Origin: Streptomyces roseifaciens
Lineage (GTDB): Bacteria; Actinomycetota; Actinomycetes; Streptomycetales; Streptomycetaceae
Length of the DNA: 64,000 bases
NCBI RefSeq assembly: GCF_001445655.1
Contig: NZ_LNBE01000003.1
Coordinates: 1,594,530-1,658,529, forward strand
Direction: 5' to 3'
Shown here: one piece after another, positions 43,256 to 52,506 of the stretch
How the letters are laid out: every line of letters starts with the position of its first letter
Position numbering within the stretch: position 1 is the first letter of the stretch
Notes under the pieces: model-generated
Seen by the model: only the letters and a program-made list of their open reading frames with translations
Told to the model about the DNA's origin: nothing
Database searches by the model: none
Made by a program: the position numbers and the translations under genes

Positions 43256-45049
43256 TCACCACAGGGCCAGCAGCGAGACCAGCCCGATGCCGGCCACCGT
43301 CCAGGCCACGTAGTCGCCGACGTGCCCGGAGTGCAGTCGCCGCAGCGGTGCGCTCCAGGGCACGGCCCGCGAGGACAGGCCCACGGACCGGGCGGCGAGG
43401 GCGACGGCGAGCGCGGCCGACAGCAGGCCCAGGCCCGCACCGGTCCACGTCCACCAGTCGTACGGGCCCTCCGGCCGCCCGGCGGGGCCGCCGTCGAGCA
43501 CCGCCGCCGCGTAGCCGGCGTGGTCCGTGAAGGCCTCCGCCGCAGCCGTGACGGCGCCGGTGAGCGCGGGCACCGTGCCGACGGCGAGCGACGCGGCCAG
43601 CAGCAGCGCCGCCACCGTCACCATGGGCACGGGAGGGCGGCGCACGCGGCGACCGGTCTCGGGCTCCTCCTCCCCGCCGGCGGTCTCCGGCCCCTCGTCG
43701 TCCTCACGTCCCGCCTGCCCCGCCCCGAGGAAGACACGCGCGCCGACCCGCAGCACCGCCCCGCCGGTCACCGCCGAGACGAGTACGAACAGGGCGGGCA
43801 GCCAGGGGGACTGCTCCTCCACGAGCGCCTTGCCCAGGCCCGTGCCGAACGGCGGCAGCCCGGCGAGCGCGAGCCCGCCGGCGGCGAAGAGCAGGCCGGT
43901 GAAGGGCGTGTCGCGGCCCTTGCCGTGCAGTTCGCACTCGTCGACGCTGCCGTGGCGGTCGAGCAGGATGCCGGTGCACGCGAACAGCGCGGCCTTCGCC
44001 CCGGCGTGCCCGAGGACGTAGAGCGCGGTGCCGGCGACCCCGTGCGGGGTCAGCAGGGCGATGCCGGTCAGGAACAGCCCGGTGTGTGCCACCGTGGAGA
44101 AGGCCAGCAGCCGCTTGACGTGCCGCTGCTGCCAGCACATCAGCGCACCGACGAGGGCGCTCGCCACCCCCAGGACCAGGAGGGTGCGCCGGGCCCCGGC
44201 CGCCGGGACGCCGCCGGGCCCGGCGAAGACGGTCGTCCAGACGCGTGCGGCGCCGTAGCCGCCCATCTCCACCATGACGCCGGACAGCAGCATGCACACC
44301 GGCGTCGGTGCGACGGCGTGGGTGTCCGGCAGCCAGAAGTGGAACGGCACGGCCGCGGCCTTGACCAGCAGTCCCGTCAGCACCAGCACGAACGCGGCGA
44401 CGACCAGGGCGTCCGCGCCGTGCCCGGCCGCGCCGGCCGCTTCGTCCAGTTCCCGGCCGACCTGTGCCATGCCCAGCTCGCCCGTGCGCGCGTACAGCAG
44501 GCCGATGCCGAGCAGGGTCGCGTACCCGCCGAGGGAGTTGACGAAGCCGAAGACCAGCGCCCCCTGCACGGGGCGGGCCTCCTCGACGCGGTAGCCGGTC
44601 AGGGCGTACCCGACGACGCCCATCAGCTCGAAGAAGACGAAGGCGTCGAAGAGGTCCCCGGTCAGCGCGAAGCCGCACATGCCGGCCTGGAAGAGCAGCA
44701 CCAGGGCGGGGAAGGCGCCGCCGTGGCCGTGCGGCGGCTCGTCGAAGTAGCGCCAGGAGTAGGCGAGCACGGCGACGACGAGCAGCGAGGTGAGTGCGGC
44801 GAGGCCCAGCCCGATGCGGTCGCCGACCAGCACGATCCCGACGCTGTGGCCGCCCTGCGGCCGCCAGGCGCCGACCCAGGAGACCCCCGGGGGGCCGGCG
44901 AGCGCGGCGACGGCGAGCCCGGCGGAGGCCGCGGCGGCCAGGCCCGCGACCGCTTCCGCCACCGGCCGGGGCGCGTGGCGCCCCGCCGCCACCAGCACGG
45001 CCGCTCCCAGCAGCGGCACCACGACGATCAGCGGGAGCAGCCGGTCCAC
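43256..45049 (-). CDS. mrpD: Mrp-type Na+/H+ antiporter subunit D
   Basis: The 597-residue membrane protein is of the NuoL/M/N-MrpD family and has about 14 helices. Conserved lysines and histidines appear in LLVKAAAVPFHFWLPDTHAV (near 225) and YVLGHAGAKAALFACTGILL (near 365), and the glutamate of helix 5 in AFVFFELMGVVGYALTGYRV. It is the last gene of the antiporter operon. Residues 435-480 form a charged Glu/Arg loop, and the C-terminal helices after 480 are extra compared with short MrpD proteins. Confidence 0.88.
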   Translation of the reverse strand: MDRLLPLIVVVPLLGAAVLVAAGRHAPRPVAEAVAGLAAAASAGLAVAALAGPPGVSWVGAWRPQGGHSVGIVLVGDRIGLGLAALTSLLVVAVLAYSWRYFDEPPHGHGGAFPALVLLFQAGMCGFALTGDLFDAFVFFELMGVVGYALTGYRVEEARPVQGALVFGFVNSLGGYATLLGIGLLYARTGELGMAQVGRELDEAAGAAGHGADALVVAAFVLVLTGLLVKAAAVPFHFWLPDTHAVAPTPVCMLLSGVMVEMGGYGAARVWTTVFAGPGGVPAAGARRTLLVLGVASALVGALMCWQQRHVKRLLAFSTVAHTGLFLTGIALLTPHGVAGTALYVLGHAGAKAALFACTGILLDRHGSVDECELHGKGRDTPFTGLLFAAGGLALAGLPPFGTGLGKALVEEQSPWLPALFVLVSAVTGGAVLRVGARVFLGAGQAGREDDEGPETAGGEEEPETGRRVRRPPVPMVTVAALLLAASLAVGTVPALTGAVTAAAEAFTDHAGYAAAVLDGGPAGRPEGPYDWWTWTGAGLGLLSAALAVALAARSVGLSSRAVPWSAPLRRLHSGHVGDYVAWTVAGIGLVSLLALW

Positions 45050-45055
45050 CGCGGC

Positions 45056-45400
45056 TCAGCCCTTCAGCTCGGACAGCTCGTCCGGGTCGACGGTGCCGTG
45101 CCGCTTGGCGGTCTGGACGACGAGGGCGAGCAGCAGGGCGGTCACGGTCGCCCCCACGACGACGTCGGTGAGCGCGAGGGCCTGGACGACCGGGTCGACG
45201 ACGGGCGCGTCGGTCGGCAGGTCGGAGAAGACGGGTGCCGTGGCGCCCTTGCGGTAGCCGACGGCCAGCAGCAGTACGTAGGTGGAGGACTGGGTGACGG
45301 CCAGGCACCCGACGGCATGGACCAGATTGCGGCTGGTGGCGATGCCGTGGACGCCGACGAGGAAGATCCAGCCGGCGGTCAGGTAGGGGAGCAGGCTCAT
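45056..45400 (-). CDS. mrpC: Mrp-type Na+/H+ antiporter subunit C
   Basis: The 114-residue, three-helix protein of the NuoK/MrpC family has the pattern YLTAGWIFLVGVHGIATSRN and VVDPVVQALALTDVVVGATV, the second being the conserved DPxxQALxLTxIVI signature. It overlaps the MrpB gene by 4 bases and ends six bases before mrpD. Confidence 0.9.
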   Translation of the reverse strand: MSLLPYLTAGWIFLVGVHGIATSRNLVHAVGCLAVTQSSTYVLLLAVGYRKGATAPVFSDLPTDAPVVDPVVQALALTDVVVGATVTALLLALVVQTAKRHGTVDPDELSELKG

Positions 45401-46176
45401 GCTGTCCGTCCTCCGTCCTTCGCGTCGCCGTCCTCGCCTTCGATCTCCAGTGCCTGGCCGAGGAAGTGCGCCAGCAGCACGACGACGGCCGAGGTGACCT
45501 CCACCCCGACCGCGGCGTTCAGCAGCGGCACCGTGCCGCCCGAGGAGAGGGTGTTGAAGGTGCCCAGCGGCAGGGTGTTGGCGAGGTAGGCCGAGCCGGC
45601 GATCAGACCGGCCGCGCCCAGCAGGACGTAGGCGGCCTCCCCGGTGCCGTCGGCCAGCTCGAACAGCCCCAGCGGCCGGACGCGCTCCAGCGCCTTGTAG
45701 TCGACGGCGATGTACAGCAGGTGCAGGGACGTGGCGACGACCACGCCGCCCTGGAAGCCGCCCCCGGGGCTGAGCTGCCCGTGCGCGATGACGTAGAGGC
45801 CGATGAGCAGGGTGACGGGCAGCACGAGGAGGCCGTAGCGGCGCAGCGCGGCCGGCACGCCGGCGGGCTCGGGCGGGACGCGCTTCTCGCCGCGGGTCTG
45901 CCGCAGCAGGACGACGGTGCCGAGGACGCAGGCGAACAGGACCGTCTCCTCGCCGAGCGTGTCGAAGGCGCGCTGGTCGAAGTTGACGGAGGAGACGGCG
46001 TTCGCGGTGTGCTGCTGCAGTGCGGTGCGCACCGCCCGGTCGCCGTAGGGGTGCCGGGAGCCGCCGAAGCCGGGCAGGCCCGTGCAGGCGGCGGCGTACA
46101 GCGCGGCCGTGGCGAGCAGGCCGGCGTTCAGCACCCACAGACGCAGGCGGCGTGTCACTCCCGCCGCCCGTTGCAC
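45397..46176 (-). CDS. mrpB: MrpB-like antiporter subunit (MnhB domain)
   Basis: The 259-residue protein carries the MnhB domain at about residues 115-245 with the family sequence YVIAHGQLSPGGGFQGGVVV and TVPLLNAAVGVEVTSAVVVL. The N-terminal 110 residues (helix, then NFDQRAFDTLGEETVLFACV, matching the tail of MrpA) are the end part of a canonical MrpA fused to MrpB. It overlaps the DUF4040 gene by 22 bases. Confidence 0.85.
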   Translation of the reverse strand: MQRAAGVTRRLRLWVLNAGLLATAALYAAACTGLPGFGGSRHPYGDRAVRTALQQHTANAVSSVNFDQRAFDTLGEETVLFACVLGTVVLLRQTRGEKRVPPEPAGVPAALRRYGLLVLPVTLLIGLYVIAHGQLSPGGGFQGGVVVATSLHLLYIAVDYKALERVRPLGLFELADGTGEAAYVLLGAAGLIAGSAYLANTLPLGTFNTLSSGGTVPLLNAAVGVEVTSAVVVLLAHFLGQALEIEGEDGDAKDGGRTA

Positions 46177-46403
46177 CGGATCTTGCGGACCGTCAGCAGG
46201 ATCATCAGCGGGGTGACGGCCGAGCCCACGGCGAGCTGTGCGAGACCGACGTCGGGGGCCTGCAGGACGGTGAACAGCGCGGCGAGCGCGACACCGAGCA
46301 GGGAGAGCACGACGGCCTGCCGGGCCGGGTCGCGCTGCAGCACCGCGACCGTGGCCGCGGCCGCGACGAGCAGCAGCACGACGGCGGTCAGCGCGTCAGC
46401 CAT
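46155..46403 (-). CDS. DUF4040 (MrpA C-terminal-like) membrane protein
   Basis: The 82-residue, three-helix protein matches the DUF4040 segment of MrpA: AVVLSLLGVALAALFTVLQA then PDVGLAQLAVGSAVTPLMIL. In many Mrp complexes this is part of the large MrpA protein; here it is its own gene. It overlaps the genes on both sides. Confidence 0.82.
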   Translation of the reverse strand: MADALTAVVLLLVAAAATVAVLQRDPARQAVVLSLLGVALAALFTVLQAPDVGLAQLAVGSAVTPLMILLTVRKIRCNGRRE

Positions 46404-46827
46404 GGCGCACCGCCGCCGAGGTGACGGCCCCTCCGGCGATCAGCAGCACGCCGATGAGCACCAGCTTCCCCAGGGCGCGGCCGGGGCCGGTCGCGATGCA
46501 CAGGGGGACGACGGTCGCCGGGGTGGCGACCAGGACGGCGGGGGCGAGCAGGCGCAGTCCGGGCGGCCGCTCGCCGATCTCGTCGCCGAGCAGGCGGGTG
46601 AAGACCAGCGTCCCGGCGGGTCCCAGGACGGCCACGACCAGGGCGAGGTCCACGTAGGAGGGCCGCCCGTACCCCTGGGCCAGCAGCAGGAAGACGAGGC
46701 ACAGCAGGAGCGTCGCCATGTTCTGTGCGACGACGCGCTGCCCGGCCGAGCCGCGCGCCGACCCCCACAGGCAGGGGCCCAGGCCGCCGGCGACGAGCGC
46801 GCAGGCGGCCGCCAGCCACCAGTTCAC
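46396..46827 (-). CDS. Fused MrpF-MrpG-like antiporter subunit
   Basis: The 143-residue protein reads like MrpF in its first half (VVAQNMATLLLCLVFLLLAQ, then YVDLALVVAVLGPAGTLVFT) and like MrpG in the second (ALGKLVLIGVLLIAGGAVTS). Canonical F and G are separate proteins of about 90 and 110 residues. GTG 46827 overlaps the stop of the small subunit-E-like gene (GTGA). Confidence 0.7.
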   Translation of the reverse strand: MNWWLAAACALVAGGLGPCLWGSARGSAGQRVVAQNMATLLLCLVFLLLAQGYGRPSYVDLALVVAVLGPAGTLVFTRLLGDEIGERPPGLRLLAPAVLVATPATVVPLCIATGPGRALGKLVLIGVLLIAGGAVTSAAVRHG

Positions 46828-47000
46828 CGCTCCGCGGCCCGGCGGGCGCCGCGTGCGGCCCACGCCGACACCAGGGCCGCAGCGGCCCCGACGGCGATCT
46901 CCAGCGTGTCGGCCCGGCTGATGAGGAGGGTCCACACCGCCGTGAGGCCGGCCCACCACGCGAGGATCTCCGCCGCGGCCCGGACGATGCCGTTCAGCAT
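46824..47000 (-). CDS. Very short MrpE-like subunit
   Basis: The 58-residue protein has one or two membrane helices (AAAEILAWWAGLTAVWTLLI, LEIAVGAAAALVSAWAARGA) and is first in the antiporter operon, where MrpE usually sits. Canonical MrpE has about 160 residues, so this is a minimal or truncated form. The assignment rests on position and hydrophobic pattern. ATG 47000 is used. Confidence 0.55.
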   Translation of the reverse strand: MLNGIVRAAAEILAWWAGLTAVWTLLISRADTLEIAVGAAAALVSAWAARGARRAAER

Positions 47001-47182
47001 CCGCTCACCTCCGCTTTCCGCGGGAATGCCCCAGTATCGGCCTGTGGGCCCCGCGATCCGCGGGACGTCGGCGGGGGCGTGTCGCACCGCGTGTACCGGC
47101 GCACCCGCGAGGTATGGCGACGGGCGCATGCCCGGTGCGCGCCGGGGGTACTCCGGGGCCCGGGACGATGCGGAAGGACGGC

Positions 47183-47719
47183 ATGGCAGCGAGCGGACCG
47201 CAGGATCACGGCGCCGGAGGGCCCGGGCCCTCCGGGGCTCCGCCCGGCCCCGGAGGGCGCCACGAGACGCCCGAGGAGCGCGCGGACCGGCGCTGGGCCG
47301 AGCTCCTGCAGGAGGTGCGCGTCACCCAGACGGGCGTGCAGATCCTCTTCGGTTTCCTGCTCACGGTGGTCTTCACCCCGCGGTTCACCACCCTCGGCGA
47401 CACCGACCGGACGATCTACGTGATCACGGTGCTGCTCGGCGCCGCCACCACCGGCGCCCTCGTCGGCCCGGTCTCCCTCCACCGCATCGTCAGCGGCCGC
47501 CGCATCAAGCCGCAGACGGTCGTCTGGGCCGCCCGGCTGACGATGACGGGAATCGTGCTGCTGTTGTGCACGGTCACCTCGGCACTGACGCTGATCCTGC
47601 GGATCGCCCTGCACAGCAGCGCGGTCCCCTGGCTGGTGGCGGCGGTCGTGGCCTGGCTGGTGCTGTGCTGGTTCGGGCTGCCCAGCTGGGTGCTGCGCCA
47701 CTACAGATCGAAGGAGTGA
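47183..47719 (+). CDS. DUF6328-like membrane protein
   Basis: The 178-residue protein has a Gly/Pro-rich cytoplasmic start, then the family opening RWAELLQEVRVTQTGVQILF, and about four helices ending with WLVAAVVAWLVLCWFGLPSW. Its function is unknown; such proteins are common in actinomycetes. ATG 47183 is preferred to 47168 because GGAAGG lies five bases before it. Confidence 0.7.
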   Translation: MAASGPQDHGAGGPGPSGAPPGPGGRHETPEERADRRWAELLQEVRVTQTGVQILFGFLLTVVFTPRFTTLGDTDRTIYVITVLLGAATTGALVGPVSLHRIVSGRRIKPQTVVWAARLTMTGIVLLLCTVTSALTLILRIALHSSAVPWLVAAVVAWLVLCWFGLPSWVLRHYRSKE

Positions 47720-47865
47720 CCCGCGCAGAAGGAGTGACCCCACGCATCCGTACGAGGGATTCGCCCCGCGCCGATCGCGCGTCCCGGGTGAAGTCGCTCT
47801 TCTTCGCGGAGCCCTCGACGGTCGGGAAACTCCGCTGACGGCGCGCCCCAAAGAAAGGGAGCCCC

Positions 47866-48873
47866 ATGAGCCAGACCGTCGTCATCACCGGTGCCAGCGC
47901 CGGGATCGGCCGCGCGACGGCCCGCATGTTCGCCCGCCGGGGCGCACGGGTGGCGCTGCTGGCCCGGGGCGACGGCGGGCTGGCGGCCGCCGCGGCCGAG
48001 GTCGCCGAGCTGGGCGGAAAGGCCCTGGTGCTGCCCACCGACGTGGCCGACCACGCCCAGGTGGAGGCCGCGGCGGCTGCTACGGAGGAGGCGTTCGGCC
48101 CGATCGACGTGTGGGTCAACGCGGCCTTCGTCTCCGTCTTCGCCCCGTTCACCCGCATCGAGCCGGACGAGTACGAGCGCGTCACCGCCGTCACCTACCT
48201 CGGCTGCGTCCACGGCACCCGGGCCGCGCTGCGCCGGATGCTGCCGCGCGACGCGGGCACGATCGTCCAGGTCGGCTCGGCGCTCGGCCACCGCTCCGTG
48301 CCCCTGCAGTCCGCCTACTGCGGCGCCAAGCACGCCGTCAACGGCTTCACCTCGGCCGTACGGACCGAGCTGCTCGCCCGGCACAGCCACGTGCGCGTGA
48401 CGGTCGTGCAGATGCCCGCGGTCAACACGCCCCAGTTCTCCTGGGTCCTGTCCCGGCTGCCGAACCACCCCCGGCCCGTGGCGCCCGTCTACCAGCCCGA
48501 GGTCGCCGCCCGCGCCGTCCTCCACGCGGCCGGGCACCCGCGGCGCAAGCAGTACTACGTCGGCGCCCCGACCGTCGCGACGATCCTCGCCGACAAGGTG
48601 GCCCCCGCCCTCCTGGACCGCTACCTCGCCCGTACCGGCATCGACGCGCAGCAGACCGACGAGCAGGTGCGGGCGGACCGGCCGCACAACCTGTGGGAGC
48701 CGGTGGACGACACCGGAGGGGGCGACTACGGCGCGCACGGCGTCTTCGACGCCGAGTCCCACGCGCGCTCCCCGCAGGCCGCCCTCGCCCGCCACCCCCT
48801 CCTGCTCCCGGCCGCCGCGCTGCTCGGCACGGCCGCCGCCGTCCGCACGGTCCTGCGGCGGCGCCGGGACTGA
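47866..48873 (+). CDS. Short-chain dehydrogenase/reductase
   Basis: The 335-residue NAD(P)-dependent oxidoreductase has the TGASAGIG cofactor motif (residues 8-15), NAA at 85-87 and the catalytic S138, Y151-x3-K155. The C-terminal extension (about residues 250-335) is longer than in classical SDRs and ends in a hydrophobic segment plus Arg cluster (LLLPAAALLGTAAAVRTVLR), which may anchor it to the membrane. ATG 47866 has AAAGAAAGGGAG upstream. Confidence 0.85.
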   Translation: MSQTVVITGASAGIGRATARMFARRGARVALLARGDGGLAAAAAEVAELGGKALVLPTDVADHAQVEAAAAATEEAFGPIDVWVNAAFVSVFAPFTRIEPDEYERVTAVTYLGCVHGTRAALRRMLPRDAGTIVQVGSALGHRSVPLQSAYCGAKHAVNGFTSAVRTELLARHSHVRVTVVQMPAVNTPQFSWVLSRLPNHPRPVAPVYQPEVAARAVLHAAGHPRRKQYYVGAPTVATILADKVAPALLDRYLARTGIDAQQTDEQVRADRPHNLWEPVDDTGGGDYGAHGVFDAESHARSPQAALARHPLLLPAAALLGTAAAVRTVLRRRRD

Positions 48874-48948
48874 GACCCGGGTGTTTCCCCGCCGCCCGTT
48901 GTGGTTACCCAGGGGTCCGAAGCCCCGCCCTCCAGGAGGACACCCCCG

Positions 48949-49905
48949 ATGACGGAATACGGCTACTTCCTGTCCACCGAGGAACACGGCCCCGCCGACC
49001 TGGTCGAACAGGCGCGCATGGCCGAGCAGGCCGGCTTCACCTCCCTGTGGATCTCCGACCACTTCCACCCGTGGAACCCGGCCCAGGGCCAGAGCCCCTT
49101 CGTCTGGTCGGTGATCGGCGCGCTCTCGCAGGCCACCTCCCTGCCCGTCCGGACGGCCGTCACCTGCCCGATCATGCGCCTGCACCCGGCCGTCACGGCC
49201 CAGGCGGCGGCCACGGCCGCCGTCCAGCTCGGCGGGGGCTTCCGGCTCGGCGTGGGCAGCGGGGAGGCGCTCAACGAACACATCCTCGGCGGCGCCTGGC
49301 CGCAGGCGGCGATCCGGCTGGAGATGCTGCAGGAGGCCGTCCAGGTGATGCGGCTCCTCTTCGAGGGCGGCGAGGTCAGCCACCACGGCAAGCACTACAC
49401 CGTGGAGAACGCCCGGCTGTACACCGTGCCCGACGAACCCGTGCCCATCGACGTCTCGGCGTTCGGGCCGACCGCGACCGAGCTGGCCGGGCGCATCGGC
49501 GACGGCTTCATCACGATGGCCCCCGACGCGGAGGCGGTCGACCGCTTCCGGCGCAGCGGGGGCGGCGCCAAGCCCGTGTTCGGCGGGCTGAAGGTGTGCT
49601 GGGGAACCGACCGCGAGGAGGCCGTGCGCACCGCGCACCGCCTGTGGGCCAACGAACAGCTCCCCGGGGAGCTGCCCCAGATCCTGCCGACGCCCCGGCA
49701 CTTCGAACAGGCGAATGAGCTGGTTCCGGTGGAGCGCGTCGCCGACGCGGTCACCTGCGGGGGCGACGTGGACGCGCACCTGGCCGCGATCACGGCGTAC
49801 GCCGGCGCCGGGTTCGACACCGTCTTCGTCAACCAGATCGGGCCCGACCAGCGCGGCTTCTTCGACTTCTACCGCAGCAAGGTGCTGCCGCAGCTGCCGG
49901 ACTGA
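48949..49905 (+). CDS. F420-dependent LLM-class oxidoreductase (TIGR03557 type)
   Basis: The 318-residue TIM-barrel flavin/F420 enzyme belongs to the luciferase-like (glucose-6-phosphate dehydrogenase Fgd-related) group. Family features are EYGYFLSTEEHGPADLVEQA at the start, LWISDHFHPWNPAQGQSPFV with the F420-binding His/Trp region, and FRLGVGSGEALNEHILG. ATG 48949 is preferred because CCAGGAGGA is upstream. It follows the SDR gene by 75 bases. Confidence 0.85.
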   Translation: MTEYGYFLSTEEHGPADLVEQARMAEQAGFTSLWISDHFHPWNPAQGQSPFVWSVIGALSQATSLPVRTAVTCPIMRLHPAVTAQAAATAAVQLGGGFRLGVGSGEALNEHILGGAWPQAAIRLEMLQEAVQVMRLLFEGGEVSHHGKHYTVENARLYTVPDEPVPIDVSAFGPTATELAGRIGDGFITMAPDAEAVDRFRRSGGGAKPVFGGLKVCWGTDREEAVRTAHRLWANEQLPGELPQILPTPRHFEQANELVPVERVADAVTCGGDVDAHLAAITAYAGAGFDTVFVNQIGPDQRGFFDFYRSKVLPQLPD

Positions 49906-49920
49906 ACGGACCGGACCGGC

Positions 49921-49944
49921 GGGCAGACGGGCAGACGGGCAGAC
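49921..49944. repeat. 8-bp tandem repeat (GGGCAGAC)x3
   Basis: Three exact copies of GGGCAGAC lie just before the ribosome-binding site of the DJ-1/PfpI gene. Copy-number change would alter the distance between any promoter there and the gene. Confidence 0.85.
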
Positions 49945-49958
49945 GGAAAGGACGCTCC

Positions 49959-50510
49959 ATGACCATGCGGATCGCATTCCTGGCGGCACCGGAGGGTGTC
50001 GAACAGGTCGAGCTGACGGACCCCTGGCGGGCCGTGCTGGAGGCCTCCGGCGCGCCGCGGCTGGTGTCGACGAAGACCGGCCGCATCCAGGCCTACCACC
50101 ACCTCGACAAGGCCGACACCTTCGCCGTCGACGAGGACGTGGCCACGGCGCGGGCCGGGGACTTCGACGGGCTCGTCCTGCCGGGCGGCGTCGCCAACCC
50201 CGACTTCCTGCGCACGGACGAGCGCGCCGTCTCCTTCGTCAAGGACTTCTTCGACGCGGGCAAGCCGGTCGCGGCGATCTGCCACGCCCCGTGGACCCTG
50301 GTCGAGGCCGGCGTCGTGCGCGGCCGCACCCTCACGTCCTGGCCGAGCCTGCGCACCGACATCCGCAACGCGGGCGGCACCTGGGTGGACGAGGAGGTCA
50401 AGGTCTGCACCTGCGCCCCCGCCACCCTGATCACCAGCCGCAAGCCGGCCGACCTCAAGGCGTTCTGCGCGGCCTTCATGACCGAGTTCCGCAAGGCGTC
50501 CGGCGACTGA
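49959..50510 (+). CDS. DJ-1/PfpI family protein (type 1 glutamine amidotransferase fold)
   Basis: The 183-residue protein is of the YhbO/PfpI type, linked to deglycase, chaperone or stress roles. The nucleophile elbow is AAICHAPWTL with the Cys near residue 107, and the upstream Glu-equivalent region is DFDGLVLPGGVANPDFLRTD. The start at ATG 49959 follows GGAAAGGA. It ends one base into the next gene (TGATG), so it is coupled to the uracil-DNA glycosylase gene. Confidence 0.88.
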   Translation: MTMRIAFLAAPEGVEQVELTDPWRAVLEASGAPRLVSTKTGRIQAYHHLDKADTFAVDEDVATARAGDFDGLVLPGGVANPDFLRTDERAVSFVKDFFDAGKPVAAICHAPWTLVEAGVVRGRTLTSWPSLRTDIRNAGGTWVDEEVKVCTCAPATLITSRKPADLKAFCAAFMTEFRKASGD

Positions 50511-51184
50511 TGCCCGCTCCGGAGGACTACGACGCGGGGCCCTTCGTACCCGGCGGAGCAGACCTGCAGGGCCTGCGGGACGCCGCGGCCGGCTGCCGGG
50601 GCTGCCCGCTGTTCCGCGAGGCCACCCGGACGGTCTTCGGCTCGGGCGACGCCTCCGCCCGGGTGGTGCTCGTCGGCGAGCAGCCGGGCGACCAGGAGGA
50701 CCGCAAGGGCGAGCCCTTCGTCGGTCCGGCCGGAGGCGTGCTGACCCGGGCGCTCGCGGAGGCCGGCATCGACCCGGCGGAGGCGTACGTCACCAACGCC
50801 GTCAAGCACTTCAAGTTCGAGCGGCAGGCGCGGGGCAAGCGCCGCATCCACAAGGCGCCCAACCTCCACGAGATCAGCGCCTGCCGCCCCTGGCTCGCCT
50901 CCGAACTGCGGCTGGTCGGACCGGAGGTGGTCGTCGCCCTCGGCGCGACCGCGGGCAAGTCCCTGCTCGGCTCTTCCTTCCGGGTGACGCAGCAGCGCGG
51001 CGTCCCCCTGCCGCTGCCGTCACTCGACGGTGACGGCGAAGGGGAGGGCGAGGGCACGCTCGTGGCGACCATCCACCCGTCGGCCGTGCTGCGCGCGGAC
51101 GACCGCGCCCGCGCCGACGCGTACGCGGGCCTGGTATCGGACCTCGGCGTGGCGGCCCGGCTGCTGCACGGCGGGAGCGGGTGA
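50510..51184 (+). CDS. udgX: UdgX-type uracil-DNA glycosylase
   Basis: The 224-residue enzyme excises uracil and, in the UdgX family, stays covalently bound to the abasic DNA. Motif A is GEQPGDQED (56-64), with PFVGPAGG after it, and the UdgX-specific insertion KRRIHKAP at 110-117 holds the reactive His114. C29 and C32 lie where one half of the 4Fe-4S site is expected. The closing motif HPSAVLR is present. It is translationally coupled to the DJ-1/PfpI gene. Confidence 0.9.
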   Translation: MPAPEDYDAGPFVPGGADLQGLRDAAAGCRGCPLFREATRTVFGSGDASARVVLVGEQPGDQEDRKGEPFVGPAGGVLTRALAEAGIDPAEAYVTNAVKHFKFERQARGKRRIHKAPNLHEISACRPWLASELRLVGPEVVVALGATAGKSLLGSSFRVTQQRGVPLPLPSLDGDGEGEGEGTLVATIHPSAVLRADDRARADAYAGLVSDLGVAARLLHGGSG

Positions 51185-51313
51185 GCGGCCTGCCCCGCCG
51201 GCCCGGTACCGGCCTGGCACGCGGCCCGTACCCGGACGGCCCGTACCGGGAAAGCACACGGCGGGAAAGGCATTTTCCTGCGCGGGGGCGGCCTTGCGCG
51301 ACATGCTGAGTGC

Positions 51314-52474
51314 ATGTCCGATCACAGCGAGCGAGTGCCGGGGTACCGGCAGATCAGGATGGCTGCGCCCGACGCCCCGGTCGCCGCCCTGGCGGACGAG
51401 GAGGCGTGGCGGGCACGCGAGGCGTACCCCGAGATCCTCGGGGGCGGCGGCCCGGTCTTCGGCGTCGTGCGCGAGCGGGAGGAGGGCGGCTGGCAGGTGC
51501 TGACCCACATCGGCGACCGCGCGCCCCAGGACTCCCGGGACACCATGGCCGCCCTCTTCCGCCGGGCCGCCCGCGACGCGGAGGAGTCCGGCGACGGCGC
51601 CGTGGCGCAGGAGTACTGCGCGGCCGCCGAACGGCTGGACTGGGAGGCCGTCGACGAGATGACGGTGCTCGGCGGCCGCCACCGGGTCGTGCGCGCGGAG
51701 CAGTTCGTCCGGACCGGCCCCGACGGGCCCGAGCCCCCGCGCCCCTCCGACCCCGACCCGGCCGCGCCCGGCAGGTCCCACGAGGTGCCCGATCCCGTAG
51801 AGGGCATGGTCCTCGACACCCTCACGGCCACGGGCATGTCCGAGGGCATTCTCAAGGCCGAACTGCTGTCGCTGGTCCAGGGCCCCGGCACCGTGCCCCC
51901 CGACGTGCGTGCCGACTCCCTGCGGGCCGCCGGCACGCACCCGGGCGGCGTGCTGCTGCCCGCCGCGTACATGATCGCGGAGTGGTCCGGCGGGCAGTGG
52001 GAGCCCGTGACCACCGGCTGTCCCACGCCCCAGGCCGCCCGCGACGCCCTCGCGATGGACCTGCGGGTCATGGCCCCGGTGCTGTTGCGGCTGGACGAGA
52101 AGGAGCGCGAGGAGTACGCCCGGGCGGCGGACCGGCTCGACGCCGAGTGCGGCCCGGAGGCGGAGGCGGCCGGCCGGCGCTTCCGCGTGGTGCGCATCGA
52201 GCGCCTGGTGCGCGTCGGGCCGGACGGTCCGGAGGGACCGCGCCCCTCCGACCACGACCCCCAGCCGCCCGTCAAGGTGCACGACCGGCAGCTGCGCGAG
52301 CAGGGGCTGGTCCACGACGACGAGGACGACGAGGACTTCGAGCCTTCCGAAGAGGCGAAGGAGATGATGGCGCTCGCGCGCAAGGAACAGGAGCGCAGAC
52401 GACGGCTCGACGAAGCGGGACGGGGCGGGGCGCCGCAGGGCCCGGAGGCGCAGGACCAGGCCCGTCGTGCCTAA
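51314..52474 (+). CDS. DUF5954 family protein
   Basis: The 386-residue protein has two copies of a module with segments like RFRVVRIERLVRVGPDGPEG (second copy) and RHRVVRAEQFVRTGPDGPEP (first copy), both followed by PRPSD. This internal duplication is characteristic of DUF5954. The end is acidic then basic (HDDEDDEDFEPSEEAKEM) and probably coiled. The function is unknown. It lies 32 bases upstream of the HTH gene. Confidence 0.75.
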   Translation: MSDHSERVPGYRQIRMAAPDAPVAALADEEAWRAREAYPEILGGGGPVFGVVREREEGGWQVLTHIGDRAPQDSRDTMAALFRRAARDAEESGDGAVAQEYCAAAERLDWEAVDEMTVLGGRHRVVRAEQFVRTGPDGPEPPRPSDPDPAAPGRSHEVPDPVEGMVLDTLTATGMSEGILKAELLSLVQGPGTVPPDVRADSLRAAGTHPGGVLLPAAYMIAEWSGGQWEPVTTGCPTPQAARDALAMDLRVMAPVLLRLDEKEREEYARAADRLDAECGPEAEAAGRRFRVVRIERLVRVGPDGPEGPRPSDHDPQPPVKVHDRQLREQGLVHDDEDDEDFEPSEEAKEMMALARKEQERRRRLDEAGRGGAPQGPEAQDQARRA

Positions 52475-52506
52475 ACTGGTGCCGTGCAGAGGGGGGTTGG
52501 CAGACG

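Noticed and set aside
46020..47029. Plus-strand frames opposite the antiporter genes
   Set aside because: They are antisense shadows of well-recognised membrane subunits.
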